In this document: positions 1-6,804 of the stretch, one piece after another | How positions within the stretch are numbered: the stretch's first letter is position 1 | Layout of the letters: each line of letters opens with the position of its first letter | NCBI GenBank assembly: GCA_002481545.1 | Contig: DLEF01000005.1 | Coordinates: forward strand, 46,385-64,024 | Source: Cyanobacteria bacterium UBA7753 | GTDB lineage: Bacteria > Cyanobacteriota > Vampirovibrionia > Gastranaerophilales > Gastranaerophilaceae | Direction of reading: 5' to 3' | Length of the DNA: 17,640 bases | Notes under the pieces: model-generated | The model's input: only the letters and a program-made list of their open reading frames with translations | Database searches by the model: none | What the model was told of the DNA's origin: nothing | Position numbers and translations under genes: made by a program

Positions 1-75
1 GTCATCCTGAGCAATAAACCGTACGGTGAGGGTTCAACTGTTCGGATATAAGCGAAGGATCCTCGGTATTGAGTG
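1..75. repeat. Intergenic repeat fragment of the GTCATCCTGAGC...GAAGGATC type
   Basis: The window opens with GTCATCCTGAGC and continues to GCGAAGGATCCT (53-63). These are the two ends of a dispersed intergenic repeat type common in many bacterial genomes. It contains two perfect palindromes, ACCGTACGGT (18-27) and AGGATCCT (56-63). The GTCATCCTGA start is shared with the element at 1890-1985. It lies just past the 3' end of the nucleotidyltransferase gene and may be cut by the window edge. No gene was seen here. Confidence 0.4.
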
Positions 76-92
76 CAATTTTTGTACCAAAA

Positions 93-881
93 TCACATCT
101 CTTTTATTTTCTCAACCATATCATCCAATATTTTCAAGGTATCTGGATTGGGCTGCTTTAATAACTCTGTGATATTTTCCTCAAAACTTTCGGGCAAAAT
201 TTTGCAGTTATCTTTTGCATATTTGATTAACCGTTTTTCTCCTGGGTGCAAAAGCTCGTTTTTTGCAAACAGTACATCAAAATAACTCGCAAGAAACGCC
301 GCTATTCTATGATTGACGCTCACAACATCATTTCGTTTTATCGCCTTTTCTATCTGGTCATAGTATGACGAGAACGGCTTATCTTTCATGAGGTTCATAT
401 TTCTTGTTATAATGTTTTGCTTGAGTTCTTGAGGGTATTCCGTTTTAATGCTCTCTTGCAAATTCTTTAGCCAATTATCCGTATCATAAATTATTTCAAA
501 ATTATTCAACGTGAACAAAAATGCCGTTGTGTAGCCGTTAGACGGATAATGCTTTTGCCAAACGTTCTTTACAACGCTTTCAAACCAATCTGTGCTCCAA
601 TACATAACATCGAGTTGTTTGTTCATTTTATCAACCCAAAACTCATCCCCTGCACCGAAGTATTCTCCGCCGACCTCTGACTTTGAAGAATATTGATTGA
701 CGATGTATTCACGTGATTTTACGTCTATGTCTCTGTCAACAAAAATATAGACATCAATGTCGGACATATCATCATATCTTTTTGTTTTTTGTTCGCCTCT
801 TGTTGAACCGCCAATCGCAACAGCTCTTACCTGTTCAAAATGTTGGAATTTATTTAAAATTTCGCTTAAAACATTGTCCAT
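93..881 (-). CDS. Nucleotidyltransferase of the polymerase-beta superfamily, DUF4037-like
   Basis: This 262-residue soluble protein has the N-terminal nucleotidyltransferase signature: GGS at residues 24-26, then SDIDVYIFV with the metal-binding pair D41 and D43. A likely third carboxylate is D91 in QLDVMYW. This arrangement is typical of polymerase-beta-fold nucleotidyltransferases, including aminoglycoside adenylyltransferases and the DUF4037 group. The C-terminal half is helical and carries no motif I recognise, so the substrate is unknown. An antibiotic-modifying role is possible but not shown. The ATG at 881 has AAGGAA about seven bases upstream. The gene starts 10 bp after the stop of the PAP2 gene and is probably co-transcribed with it as the second gene. 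No clear terminator follows. Confidence 0.82.
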   Translation of the reverse strand: MDNVLSEILNKFQHFEQVRAVAIGGSTRGEQKTKRYDDMSDIDVYIFVDRDIDVKSREYIVNQYSSKSEVGGEYFGAGDEFWVDKMNKQLDVMYWSTDWFESVVKNVWQKHYPSNGYTTAFLFTLNNFEIIYDTDNWLKNLQESIKTEYPQELKQNIITRNMNLMKDKPFSSYYDQIEKAIKRNDVVSVNHRIAAFLASYFDVLFAKNELLHPGEKRLIKYAKDNCKILPESFEENITELLKQPNPDTLKILDDMVEKIKEM

Positions 882-891
882 AAATATTTCC

Positions 892-1839
892 TTATATATT
901 TAATTTCTTAACCATATATGGATAAATGCAGGTTACAAATGCCCCTGATATAAAGAATATTATAAACCTTGAATAAATATGGTGCATCATAGGGAGTAGT
1001 CCCCACAATAGCAGTGCCAAGCCAAGGAGCCCGAGCGCATATCTGATTACCTTTTTGGGGATTGTTCCGACTGTCGGGTTAAAATCGATATATCTGTTTT
1101 CAATGAACCAACCTATAAAACTCCCGAACAAGAACCCTGATTTTGATATACTGTTAATTTTTATATAGTCGGGGCTGTAGAGGATTTTGCCGAACAGGTA
1201 ATGAACGGGATAATATTTTATATTCAAATAAATGAGTGTTGCAATTGTCACAAAAAACACAATCCCTACAATGTATAAATCGTGGTTTTTCCCTGATTTT
1301 GAATAATCAATCGCGACTTTCGCAAGATAAAGTACCACGATTGAGATTAAGAATGATACTATGACATCTTGCGGAGTGTGTACACCCAAATAGTTACGGG
1401 AGAACATAACGGCAAGGATGATAAATATACTTAAATATCTTAGAAGTTTGTTGTTCCAGTATGCGTAAGCAAGCCCGCCCCAAGTTGTGGCTGCACCTGC
1501 CGTATGTCCGCTCGGGAATGAATATCCCGTCGCTGCGGGTATTGCTTGAGGCAGAGGATGTATTCTGCTATCCAATATCCACGGTCTGTATATGCAGGCA
1601 GTTACCTTGGCTAAAGTGTTTACAACGTATCCGAAAAGGTAACTCCACAGAATATACACTCCGATTTTTTTGTTTATAACCCAATATAGTAAACAAATTA
1701 TCAGTATTGGGATGAGTTCTTCTCCGAACATTGTTACATTTAAGAAAAAGTGGTCAAATATATGGTGCGAAACATCTCTAAAGTTCTGTAAAAACACCAA
1801 ATAATCCATTTGCCATGCCAGCCAGCCACATAATTGCAT
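892..1839 (-). CDS. PAP2-family membrane phosphatase
   Basis: This 315-residue polytopic membrane protein has the three-part active site of PAP2/acid phosphatases: K78-x6-R85-P86, the P-S-G-H block at 109-112, and S147-R148-x5-H154-x3-D158. In this family the second histidine is the nucleophile and the first protonates the leaving group. Substrates are usually lipid phosphates such as undecaprenyl diphosphate, phosphatidic acid or phosphatidylglycerol phosphate; which one applies here cannot be told. Several hydrophobic segments follow the catalytic core, making it longer than minimal PAP2 enzymes. The ATG at 1839 is preceded by AAGGAAG at good spacing. The in-frame ATG eleven codons later has no such site. 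It is the first gene of a two-gene unit with the downstream nucleotidyltransferase. Confidence 0.88.
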   Translation of the reverse strand: MQLCGWLAWQMDYLVFLQNFRDVSHHIFDHFFLNVTMFGEELIPILIICLLYWVINKKIGVYILWSYLFGYVVNTLAKVTACIYRPWILDSRIHPLPQAIPAATGYSFPSGHTAGAATTWGGLAYAYWNNKLLRYLSIFIILAVMFSRNYLGVHTPQDVIVSFLISIVVLYLAKVAIDYSKSGKNHDLYIVGIVFFVTIATLIYLNIKYYPVHYLFGKILYSPDYIKINSISKSGFLFGSFIGWFIENRYIDFNPTVGTIPKKVIRYALGLLGLALLLWGLLPMMHHIYSRFIIFFISGAFVTCIYPYMVKKLNI

Positions 1840-1889
1840 AATACATTCTTCCTTCCTGCTCTGTTATTACGGTATACATAGCGAGAACT

Positions 1890-1985
1890 GTCATCCTGAA
1901 TTAACCATTGCCCTGAACTTGTTTCAGGGTCGTTTCAGGATCTTATACAAAAATAAAACAGATGCTGAAATAAATTCAGCATGAC
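1890..1985. repeat. Palindromic dispersed repeat (GTCATCCTGAA...TTCAGCATGAC)
   Basis: A 96-bp imperfect palindrome begins GTCATCCTGAA and ends TTCAGCATGAC, so its ends are inverted copies with one mismatch. Inside are two perfect hairpins: CCCTGAA/TTCAGGG (1911-1917 with 1923-1929) and ATGCTGAA/TTCAGCAT (1962-1969 with 1975-1982, loop ATAAA). The phrase TTTCAGG recurs at 1923-1928 and 1933-1938. It fits a non-coding MITE-like or REP-like element lying between the divergent PAP2 and prs genes. Confidence 0.7.
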
Positions 1986-2075
1986 ACTTTCGTGTTATTT
2001 TCCGTAACTATGTATTCATTATACCAAATTATCCTAATAAAGATAAATCCTCACTTAATATTTTGTTATAAATTC

Positions 2076-2105
2076 GTGACATGGAATTATATTTAGTATT
2101 AAAAT
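2076..2105 (+). promoter_or_regulatory. Possible prs promoter
   Basis: GTGACA (2076-2081) and TAAAAT (2100-2105) are separated by 18 bp, in the AT-rich stretch about 45 bp upstream of the prs start. Both boxes are close to the vegetative sigma consensus. The region is so AT-rich that chance matches are likely. Confidence 0.3.
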
Positions 2106-2149
2106 ATATATGCAAATCAATTTGAATTTTTTTGAAAGGAATAAAGATA

Positions 2150-3160
2150 ATGGTAATGGAAATGACATACTCGTCTTTGGAAAGAGCGGTCAGCCCGACT
2201 CATGATATAAAACTGTTCGCAGGACGTTCAAACCCTAAATTAGCGCAAGAGATTGCGGATCAATTGGGTACAACGGTCGGACCGATGGTTGTTAAAAATT
2301 TCGCTGACGGTGAAATATACGTTCAGGTAAAAGAGAGTGTCAGAGGGGATGACGTTTTCATTATCCAACCTTTGTGCAACCCTGTTAATGAAAACTTGGT
2401 TGAACTTTTGATTATTATAGACGCATTCAAAAGAGCGAGCGCAAAGAGCATTACAACAGTTATTCCTTATTACGGATATGCCCGTCAGGACAGAAAAACA
2501 TCCGGTCGTGAAGCTATCACCGCAAAATTAGTTGCCGATTTGCTGACAACCGCAGGAACGGACAGAGTCCTTGCAATGGATTTACATACAGGTCAAATCC
2601 AAGGGTTCTTTAATATCCTTGTTGACCATATTTATGCAACCCCTATCTTGGTTGATTATATTAAAGGTTTGAATATTCCTTCCGAAAATATGGTTGCAGT
2701 CAGCCCTGATACAGGCGGTGTACAGAGAACAAGAGTTTTTGCAAAGAGATTGGGATGTCCTCTTGCAATCATTGATAAACGTCGTGACAAACATAACGAA
2801 GCTATCGCAGCTCACATCATCGGGGATGTAGAAGGCAAAGTTTGCTTTATGTTTGATGATATTATTGATACTGCAGGTACTATCACAGAGGCTGCTAAGT
2901 TGTTAAAGGCAAACGGTGCTAAATCAATCTATGTTGCCGCAACGCATGCCGTATTTTCAGGTCCTGCATTAGAAAGAATTAAAAATGCCCCTATAGAAGA
3001 ATGTATTGTTACTAATACCATTCCGTGGGAAGAAGATAAGTTACCTTCAAACGTTAAACAATTGTCGGTTGCACCTCTTCTTGCACAGGCTATTTCAAGA
3101 ATACACGATGACGAATCAGTAAGTTCTTTATTCGGTTTTGAAAAAGAAATGCAGGTTTAG
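2150..3160 (+). CDS. prs: Ribose-phosphate pyrophosphokinase (PRPP synthetase)
   Basis: The enzyme transfers the diphosphate of ATP to ribose 5-phosphate, making PRPP for purine, pyrimidine, NAD, histidine and tryptophan synthesis. The 336-residue product matches class I PRPP synthetases throughout: PYYGYARQDRK (107-117), DLHTGQIQGFF (144-154), SPDTGGVQRTR (185-195), IIDKRRDKHN (207-216) and the PRPP-binding loop FDDIIDTAGT (235-244). The start is set at the ATG of 2150 because AAGGA (2136-2140) sits nine bases upstream. A TTG six codons earlier is in frame but overlaps that site. The 82 bp before the next gene hold only a weak AT hairpin (3208-3225), so read-through into the metallopeptidase-like gene is possible. 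Confidence 0.96.
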   Translation: MVMEMTYSSLERAVSPTHDIKLFAGRSNPKLAQEIADQLGTTVGPMVVKNFADGEIYVQVKESVRGDDVFIIQPLCNPVNENLVELLIIIDAFKRASAKSITTVIPYYGYARQDRKTSGREAITAKLVADLLTTAGTDRVLAMDLHTGQIQGFFNILVDHIYATPILVDYIKGLNIPSENMVAVSPDTGGVQRTRVFAKRLGCPLAIIDKRRDKHNEAIAAHIIGDVEGKVCFMFDDIIDTAGTITEAAKLLKANGAKSIYVAATHAVFSGPALERIKNAPIEECIVTNTIPWEEDKLPSNVKQLSVAPLLAQAISRIHDDESVSSLFGFEKEMQV

Positions 3161-3242
3161 TTTACAATAATATACAAAAGCGCAAATTTTTCTTAGTTTA
3201 TGCTTTATATAACTGTGAAGTTATAAAAGTTAGGGAAAATAT

Positions 3243-4145
3243 ATGGTTAGCGGTGTATCCTCCAATAACAGCAGAACAAGAAATCTCGCGGCAGCAGGCG
3301 CAGGAATAGCTGTCGGAACAGCGTTACCGGCTTTGACTGTTGTTGATTCTATCAGAACGTCGAGCCCGCAAGAATTGGGTGACAGTCTAAAGTTCATGAA
3401 AAAGTTGATGCCTGCAACCGATACTTTTGAGAATGTAAAGGCTAATGCCGAAAAAGTACTTGAGGAATCAGGGCTAAAGGCTAAAGGCGTAAAAGCAACT
3501 TTTATAACTAACACGGAAGAGAGCTTGTCTCACTTAAAAGATATTTGTACACAGGAAGCAGGCGTAAAAAATTCATTCCAAAGAAAATTAGGGAAAAATT
3601 ATTTCAATATTTTTAAAGAAGGTGCAAACGCAGCATTCTTCCCTAAAGCCAATGAATGTGTAGTACATTCTGAAAACTTATATGACAGTATTTTCCATGA
3701 GCTCGGGCATGCAATGAACAAAAATGGCAATGTTTTCACAAAAGCATTGCAAAATGCAAGAGTACTTACCCCGTTCGGGGCATCTATCGTGGCTCCGATT
3801 GCGCTCGGTTTCGGAATATTCCATAAAGTAGATAAAACCAAACCTAACGAGGAAAAGGGTGCTTGGGAAAAAACAAAAGATTTTATCGCTAACCATGCGG
3901 CAGGCCTTACGGCATTGAGTTATGTACCTATGTTAGCAGAGGAAGGATTGGCAAGTATAAGAGGGTTAAAGGCTGTAAAACCTCATGTTTCAAAAGAAAT
4001 ATTCGGTAATTTGGCAAAAAATTACGCAAAAGCGTGGGGAACATACGGCGCATTGGCAGCCGCTGTTACGGGTGGTGTAGCAGGCGGTATTGCACTTGCA
4101 AAACATATCAGAAAAGACCACCAACCGAAAGCAGAGAAAGCTTAG
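3243..4145 (+). CDS. Putative membrane-associated zinc metallopeptidase (HELGH), family unknown
   Basis: I do not recognise this 300-residue protein as a named family. It contains a zincin motif H152-E-L-G-H156 in the context SIFHELGHAMN. About 77 residues later comes LAEEGLAS (E233/E234), which could supply the third zinc ligand as in gluzincins. Hydrophobic segments lie near residues 14-34, 174-193, 215-231 and 266-287, the last two rich in Ala and Gly, so the active site could lie at or in the membrane. The C-terminus is basic and charged. The first segment is weakly hydrophobic and no cleavable signal peptide is obvious. AGGGAA (3232-3237) precedes the ATG by five bases. It follows prs by 82 bp and ends at a terminator. 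Protease activity is an inference from the motif alone. Confidence 0.75.
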   Translation: MVSGVSSNNSRTRNLAAAGAGIAVGTALPALTVVDSIRTSSPQELGDSLKFMKKLMPATDTFENVKANAEKVLEESGLKAKGVKATFITNTEESLSHLKDICTQEAGVKNSFQRKLGKNYFNIFKEGANAAFFPKANECVVHSENLYDSIFHELGHAMNKNGNVFTKALQNARVLTPFGASIVAPIALGFGIFHKVDKTKPNEEKGAWEKTKDFIANHAAGLTALSYVPMLAEEGLASIRGLKAVKPHVSKEIFGNLAKNYAKAWGTYGALAAAVTGGVAGGIALAKHIRKDHQPKAEKA

Positions 4146-4173
4146 ATTATTATTCCATAATAATAAAAATTTT

Positions 4174-4200
4174 AAAAAGCCCGTCAAATCGGGCTTTCAA
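4174..4200 (+). terminator. Terminator after the metallopeptidase-like gene
   Basis: A perfect 8-bp stem, AAAGCCCG (4176-4183) with CGGGCTTT (4190-4197) and loop TCAAAT, lies 30 bp after the stop. The U-run is short, formed mostly by the TTT closing the stem, so termination may be incomplete. An AT-rich 0.5-kb gap follows. Confidence 0.75.
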
Positions 4201-4384
4201 TGTTTATTGTTAAGAAATGTAACAAAATAAACAAGTCGTGAAATCGGAACTTTTATATATACTTTATATATATGTAAGCGATAACGAGAGAGCAAAAAAC
4301 AAAAGCTTACAAACAAACCTTTCAAAAAGATACACAAATTTATTTTAACCTATATACCCTAATTCCCTTCCTAATTCTAGATTT
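4201..4384 (+). other. AT-rich gene-free stretch upstream of an orphan terminator
   Basis: No convincing coding region was found. The stretch contains many TATATA runs (about 4250-4275), an inverted pair GTAAGC/GCTTAC, and an imperfect palindrome GTTTATTGTTA...TAACAAAATAAAC near its left end. Because it runs directly into a strong intrinsic terminator that no gene needs, it could be transcribed as a small RNA of up to about 150 nt. It could equally be leader or decay remnants. No good -35/-10 pair was found. Confidence 0.3.
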
Positions 4385-4412
4385 AGCCTTCCTTGCGAAA
4401 GGCTTTTTTTTT
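4385..4412 (+). terminator. Orphan intrinsic terminator
   Basis: AGCCTT (4385-4390) pairs with AAGGCT (4399-4404) around an 8-nt loop and is followed by eight more Ts (4405-4412), a textbook rho-independent terminator for the plus strand. The nearest upstream gene already has its own terminator about 190 bp earlier, so this one may end a separate small transcript or act as a backup. Confidence 0.8.
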
Positions 4413-4535
4413 GCCTTTATTTAGGCATTATGCATATGGGAAGAAGTATAGTTTGAGCGAACGGGTGTTTTCGTACAATATGGTAAAATTATAGGTACCA
4501 CGTGAAAAAATTGTAATGATAAATATTTATCTATC

Positions 4536-4657
4536 GTTGCTCCCCACCTGAAAAACTAATTACTTTGTCACAAGTTTTTCTTCCTCCTCGACTTGGGGAG
4601 GAAGTAGCTCTTATGTTTCACGATAGTGGAATATTAGAGCTACAGGTGGGGAGTAAC
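4536..4657. mobile_element. MITE-like element, copy 1
   Basis: A 122-bp non-coding element has 15-bp terminal inverted repeats: GTTGCTCCCCACCTG (4536-4550) against CAGGTGGGGAGTAAC (4643-4657), 14 of 15 matching. Inside are a perfect hairpin CTTCCTCC/GGAGGAAG (4580-4587 with 4597-4604) and a second stem GTAGCTCT/AGAGCTAC (4604-4611 with 4636-4643). No target-site duplication is obvious. A related copy in inverted orientation starts at 6581. It lies just past the 3' end of comF. Low GC flanks make its GC-rich arms stand out. Confidence 0.65.
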
Positions 4658-4719
4658 AATTAAAAACAGATTGTTTGCAGTTAGGATTGACCAATCCGAC
4701 AGAGAATTTTGAATGGTGC

Positions 4720-5388
4720 CTACATCGGAGATGAGCAAGCAAGGCAGACAATGTTTTGGATATCGGATTTCTTTAATTCTTTAATCATAGACATAAATGT
4801 AGCCCCCGAGGTGCAAATATCGTCCATTAGCAAAACCGGTTTGCCCGTATCAGCGGATTTGTTCACACGAAAGGCGTTCTCAAGATTTTTGAGTTTCTCC
4901 GCCCTTGATAACTTATATTGAGGTTTTGTGTTCTTTATCCTCTCTATTAAATCCGTATTCAGGCTGTAACCTGACAGGTTGCAAAACTCTTTTGCTACAA
5001 GTTCCATATGGTTATAGCCACGCTTTTTTAATCTGGATTTATGCAGAGGCACGGGCACAACCTGAAAATCATTCCCTAATCCGTATTGCTCAACAGCTTG
5101 AGAAAAATAATTCCACATAAATTTTGCCATATAAAAAGCGAGTTCTTTTTGCTTGTGATACTTCAATCCTCGTATGAGTTTTTGGATGTTTTTTTCGTAC
5201 ACGCCCGCCGAGAATACTTTTATGCCTAAGAGTTCTCTGTTTATGCAAACGTCGGAAAAGCACATTTCATCGTAACATTTAGAGCACATTTTTGCGCAAT
5301 TTCTGCTTGAACCGCAAAAATAGCACTTCTTTTTATAGATATAATCGAGTAACTTATCAATAAAACTCTTAATCTTTTCCGTATCCAT
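4720..5388 (-). CDS. comF: ComF-family phosphoribosyltransferase-like protein
   Basis: This 222-residue protein has the two-part ComF/ComFC/GntX build. First comes an N-terminal zinc ribbon with C22-x2-C25 and C35-x2-C38, plus C31 between. Then comes a type I phosphoribosyltransferase domain with VPVPLHKSRLKKRGYNH (111-127) and the PRPP loop VLLMDDICTSGAT (185-197). ComF proteins are needed for DNA uptake in naturally competent bacteria, where they act in the cytoplasm; elsewhere the role is unclear. No other competence gene is in this window. It follows terC by 42 bp on the same strand and may be co-transcribed. There is no real Shine-Dalgarno before the ATG at 5388. A possible promoter ending six bases before the ATG suggests an additional leaderless transcript. 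Confidence 0.85.
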   Translation of the reverse strand: MDTEKIKSFIDKLLDYIYKKKCYFCGSSRNCAKMCSKCYDEMCFSDVCINRELLGIKVFSAGVYEKNIQKLIRGLKYHKQKELAFYMAKFMWNYFSQAVEQYGLGNDFQVVPVPLHKSRLKKRGYNHMELVAKEFCNLSGYSLNTDLIERIKNTKPQYKLSRAEKLKNLENAFRVNKSADTGKPVLLMDDICTSGATFMSMIKELKKSDIQNIVCLACSSPM

Positions 5389-5394
5389 ACATAT

Positions 5395-5423
5395 AATTTA
5401 ATACGCAAAACCTTGTAATACAA
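5395..5423 (-). promoter_or_regulatory. Possible comF promoter (leaderless)
   Basis: Reading the minus strand, TTGTAT (5418-5423) and TAAATT (5395-5400) are spaced 17 bp, and the -10 box ends six bases before the comF ATG. The boxes are imperfect, and the gene may instead rely on transcription from terC. Confidence 0.35.
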
Positions 5424-5430
5424 GCGATTA

Positions 5431-6480
5431 TTAAGCTTTTTTGTATCTTATTGATGATATTAAAGAGGCAATAATAAATCCGACTCCCGTCAGCCCTGTT
5501 ACGAGTTCGGGGACGTGGGCTATTGTAGAGATAAACATAAGTATTGCAAGAGCTCCGATTGCCCAGTGTGCGCCGTGCTCAAGGTAAATAAACTGGTCGA
5601 GTGTCCCTTCTTCAACAAACATCAACGTCAGAGAACGGACGAACATTGCACCTATCGCAAGCCCTATCGTTATGATTATAATATCGTGGCTCAATGCGAA
5701 CGCTCCCAAAACTCCGTCCAGTGAAAATGATGCGTCAATCAATTCCAAATACAGAAAACTGATAAGCCCCGAACACTGCAGGAATTTGCTTTTGTGCACG
5801 TGTTCTTCGTGTTGGTAATCTTCGTATTTATGTTCAAGTTCTTCTAATTTTCTTGAGACGGAATCAATCGCAAGATATGTAACAATCCCCGCGATACCTG
5901 ATATTGTTACGCTCATATGCAGCGGAGCAGGCTGAACCATTTGGACAGCATCCAAAACCGCAAGTGTAATCAAGGTATCCAATATTTTTGACTCAGGTGC
6001 TTTTTTCAAGAATCTTTCAACGGGCTTAATCCAATCGACTTCTTTTTTAGGGTTAAGAAAGAACCCGAGAAACAGCATAAGCAGGAATGTTCCGCCGAAG
6101 GTTACAATGGTTGCGTGAGTCTGTTGCAGATAGTATGCATAAAGGTGTGAATTGTGAAGTGCAACATCAAGAACTTTAAGAATGTTCAGTTTTGCAAAGA
6201 TAGATACAACGAGGAGCGGAAACAGAAATCTCATCCCGAAAACCGCTATAGCAATACCCCATGTTATAAAGCGGTGACGCCATTTTTCTGACATCTTCTT
6301 TAACTTGGTTGCGTTAACAACTGCGTTATCAAAGGATAAACTGATTTCCAATATTCCGAGCACGAGCGCGATAAATACGCAGATGGCACCGCTCCCTTTG
6401 AGTACGTGCTCACCCCAAAGGTACGCAAGAATAACCCCTATTGCAGTTACAAAATACGATTCATAAAAATACTTGTGCAT
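5431..6480 (-). CDS. TerC/DUF475-family integral membrane protein
   Basis: This 349-residue polytopic membrane protein has both acidic membrane motifs of the TerC superfamily in DUF475 form: LEISLSFDNAVV (44-55) and ELIDASFSLDGVLG (246-259). Related TerC/Alx proteins export manganese or other divalent metals or affect metalation of secreted proteins, so a metal-ion role in the cytoplasmic membrane is likely. The ion is unknown. The central cytoplasmic loop (about 213-232) is unusually rich in Glu and His (EHKYEDYQHEEHVHK) and could bind metal. The ATG at 6480 has no Shine-Dalgarno, but a good promoter ends six bases before it. Its downstream neighbour is comF (42 bp). The 324-bp gap upstream holds a MITE-like copy. 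Confidence 0.85.
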   Translation of the reverse strand: MHKYFYESYFVTAIGVILAYLWGEHVLKGSGAICVFIALVLGILEISLSFDNAVVNATKLKKMSEKWRHRFITWGIAIAVFGMRFLFPLLVVSIFAKLNILKVLDVALHNSHLYAYYLQQTHATIVTFGGTFLLMLFLGFFLNPKKEVDWIKPVERFLKKAPESKILDTLITLAVLDAVQMVQPAPLHMSVTISGIAGIVTYLAIDSVSRKLEELEHKYEDYQHEEHVHKSKFLQCSGLISFLYLELIDASFSLDGVLGAFALSHDIIIITIGLAIGAMFVRSLTLMFVEEGTLDQFIYLEHGAHWAIGALAILMFISTIAHVPELVTGLTGVGFIIASLISSIRYKKA

Positions 6481-6486
6481 ATAACG

Positions 6487-6514
6487 ATTTTATCATAAAT
6501 CTTGTACCTGTCTA
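6487..6514 (-). promoter_or_regulatory. terC promoter, apparently leaderless
   Basis: On the minus strand TAGACA (6509-6514) and TAAAAT (6487-6492), each five of six to consensus, are spaced 16 bp. Only six bases (6481-6486) separate the -10 box from the ATG, so transcription should begin at or next to the start codon. Confidence 0.55.
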
Positions 6515-6580
6515 TAAATATATATTAAAACCTTAGTTAATTAAAAAATTAATTTTTGTCATGTAATTAGACATAAATTT

Positions 6581-6668
6581 GTTACTCCCCACCTGTGCTT
6601 GTACGGCTCATGTTTTCGCCTACAATCACTGTCCTCACCCAAGTCGGGGAGGATGCCGCTCCGCGGAG
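6581..6668. mobile_element. MITE-like element, copy 2 (partial)
   Basis: GTTACTCCCCACCTG (6581-6595) is identical to the reverse complement of the right end of copy 1. After a 36-bp diverged spacer comes TCCTCACCCAAGTCGGGGAGGA (6632-6653), matching the internal hairpin of copy 1. It ends with the palindrome CTCCGCGGAG (6659-6668). No matching second terminal repeat follows, so this copy is truncated or rearranged. The rest of the 324-bp gap before dnaK (to 6804) is AT-rich and shows no CIRCE operator and no convincing promoter. Confidence 0.55.
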
Positions 6669-6804
6669 TCAAAAATTGCGCATTGCCATATTGTGTTTGA
6701 AATGTTAATTTTTTGTTTATTTTTTAAGGTTTTATAAAAAAGTGGTGTTTAATGATAATGTAGATAGTAAATAAGTAAAAAATAATATAAAGGAGATTTT
6801 AATT

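Noticed and set aside
93..881. Antibiotic resistance (aminoglycoside adenylyltransferase) call
   Set aside because: Only the general nucleotidyltransferase signature is visible. The same motif occurs in many enzymes with other substrates.
4238..4348. 36-codon frame starting with GTG in the AT-rich gap
   Set aside because: There is no Shine-Dalgarno, it starts with a non-ATG codon, and the translation is composed mainly of AT-rich codons. The orphan terminator nearby is better explained by a small RNA or a backup terminator.
4684..4697. GGATTG-ACCAATCC inverted repeat after comF as a terminator
   Set aside because: The stem is only 5-6 bp with a tiny loop, and the nearest U-run on the minus strand is over ten bases away.
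6669..6804. CIRCE heat-shock operator upstream of dnaK
   Set aside because: No TTAGCACTC-N9-GAGTGCTAA-like inverted repeat was found on either strand.
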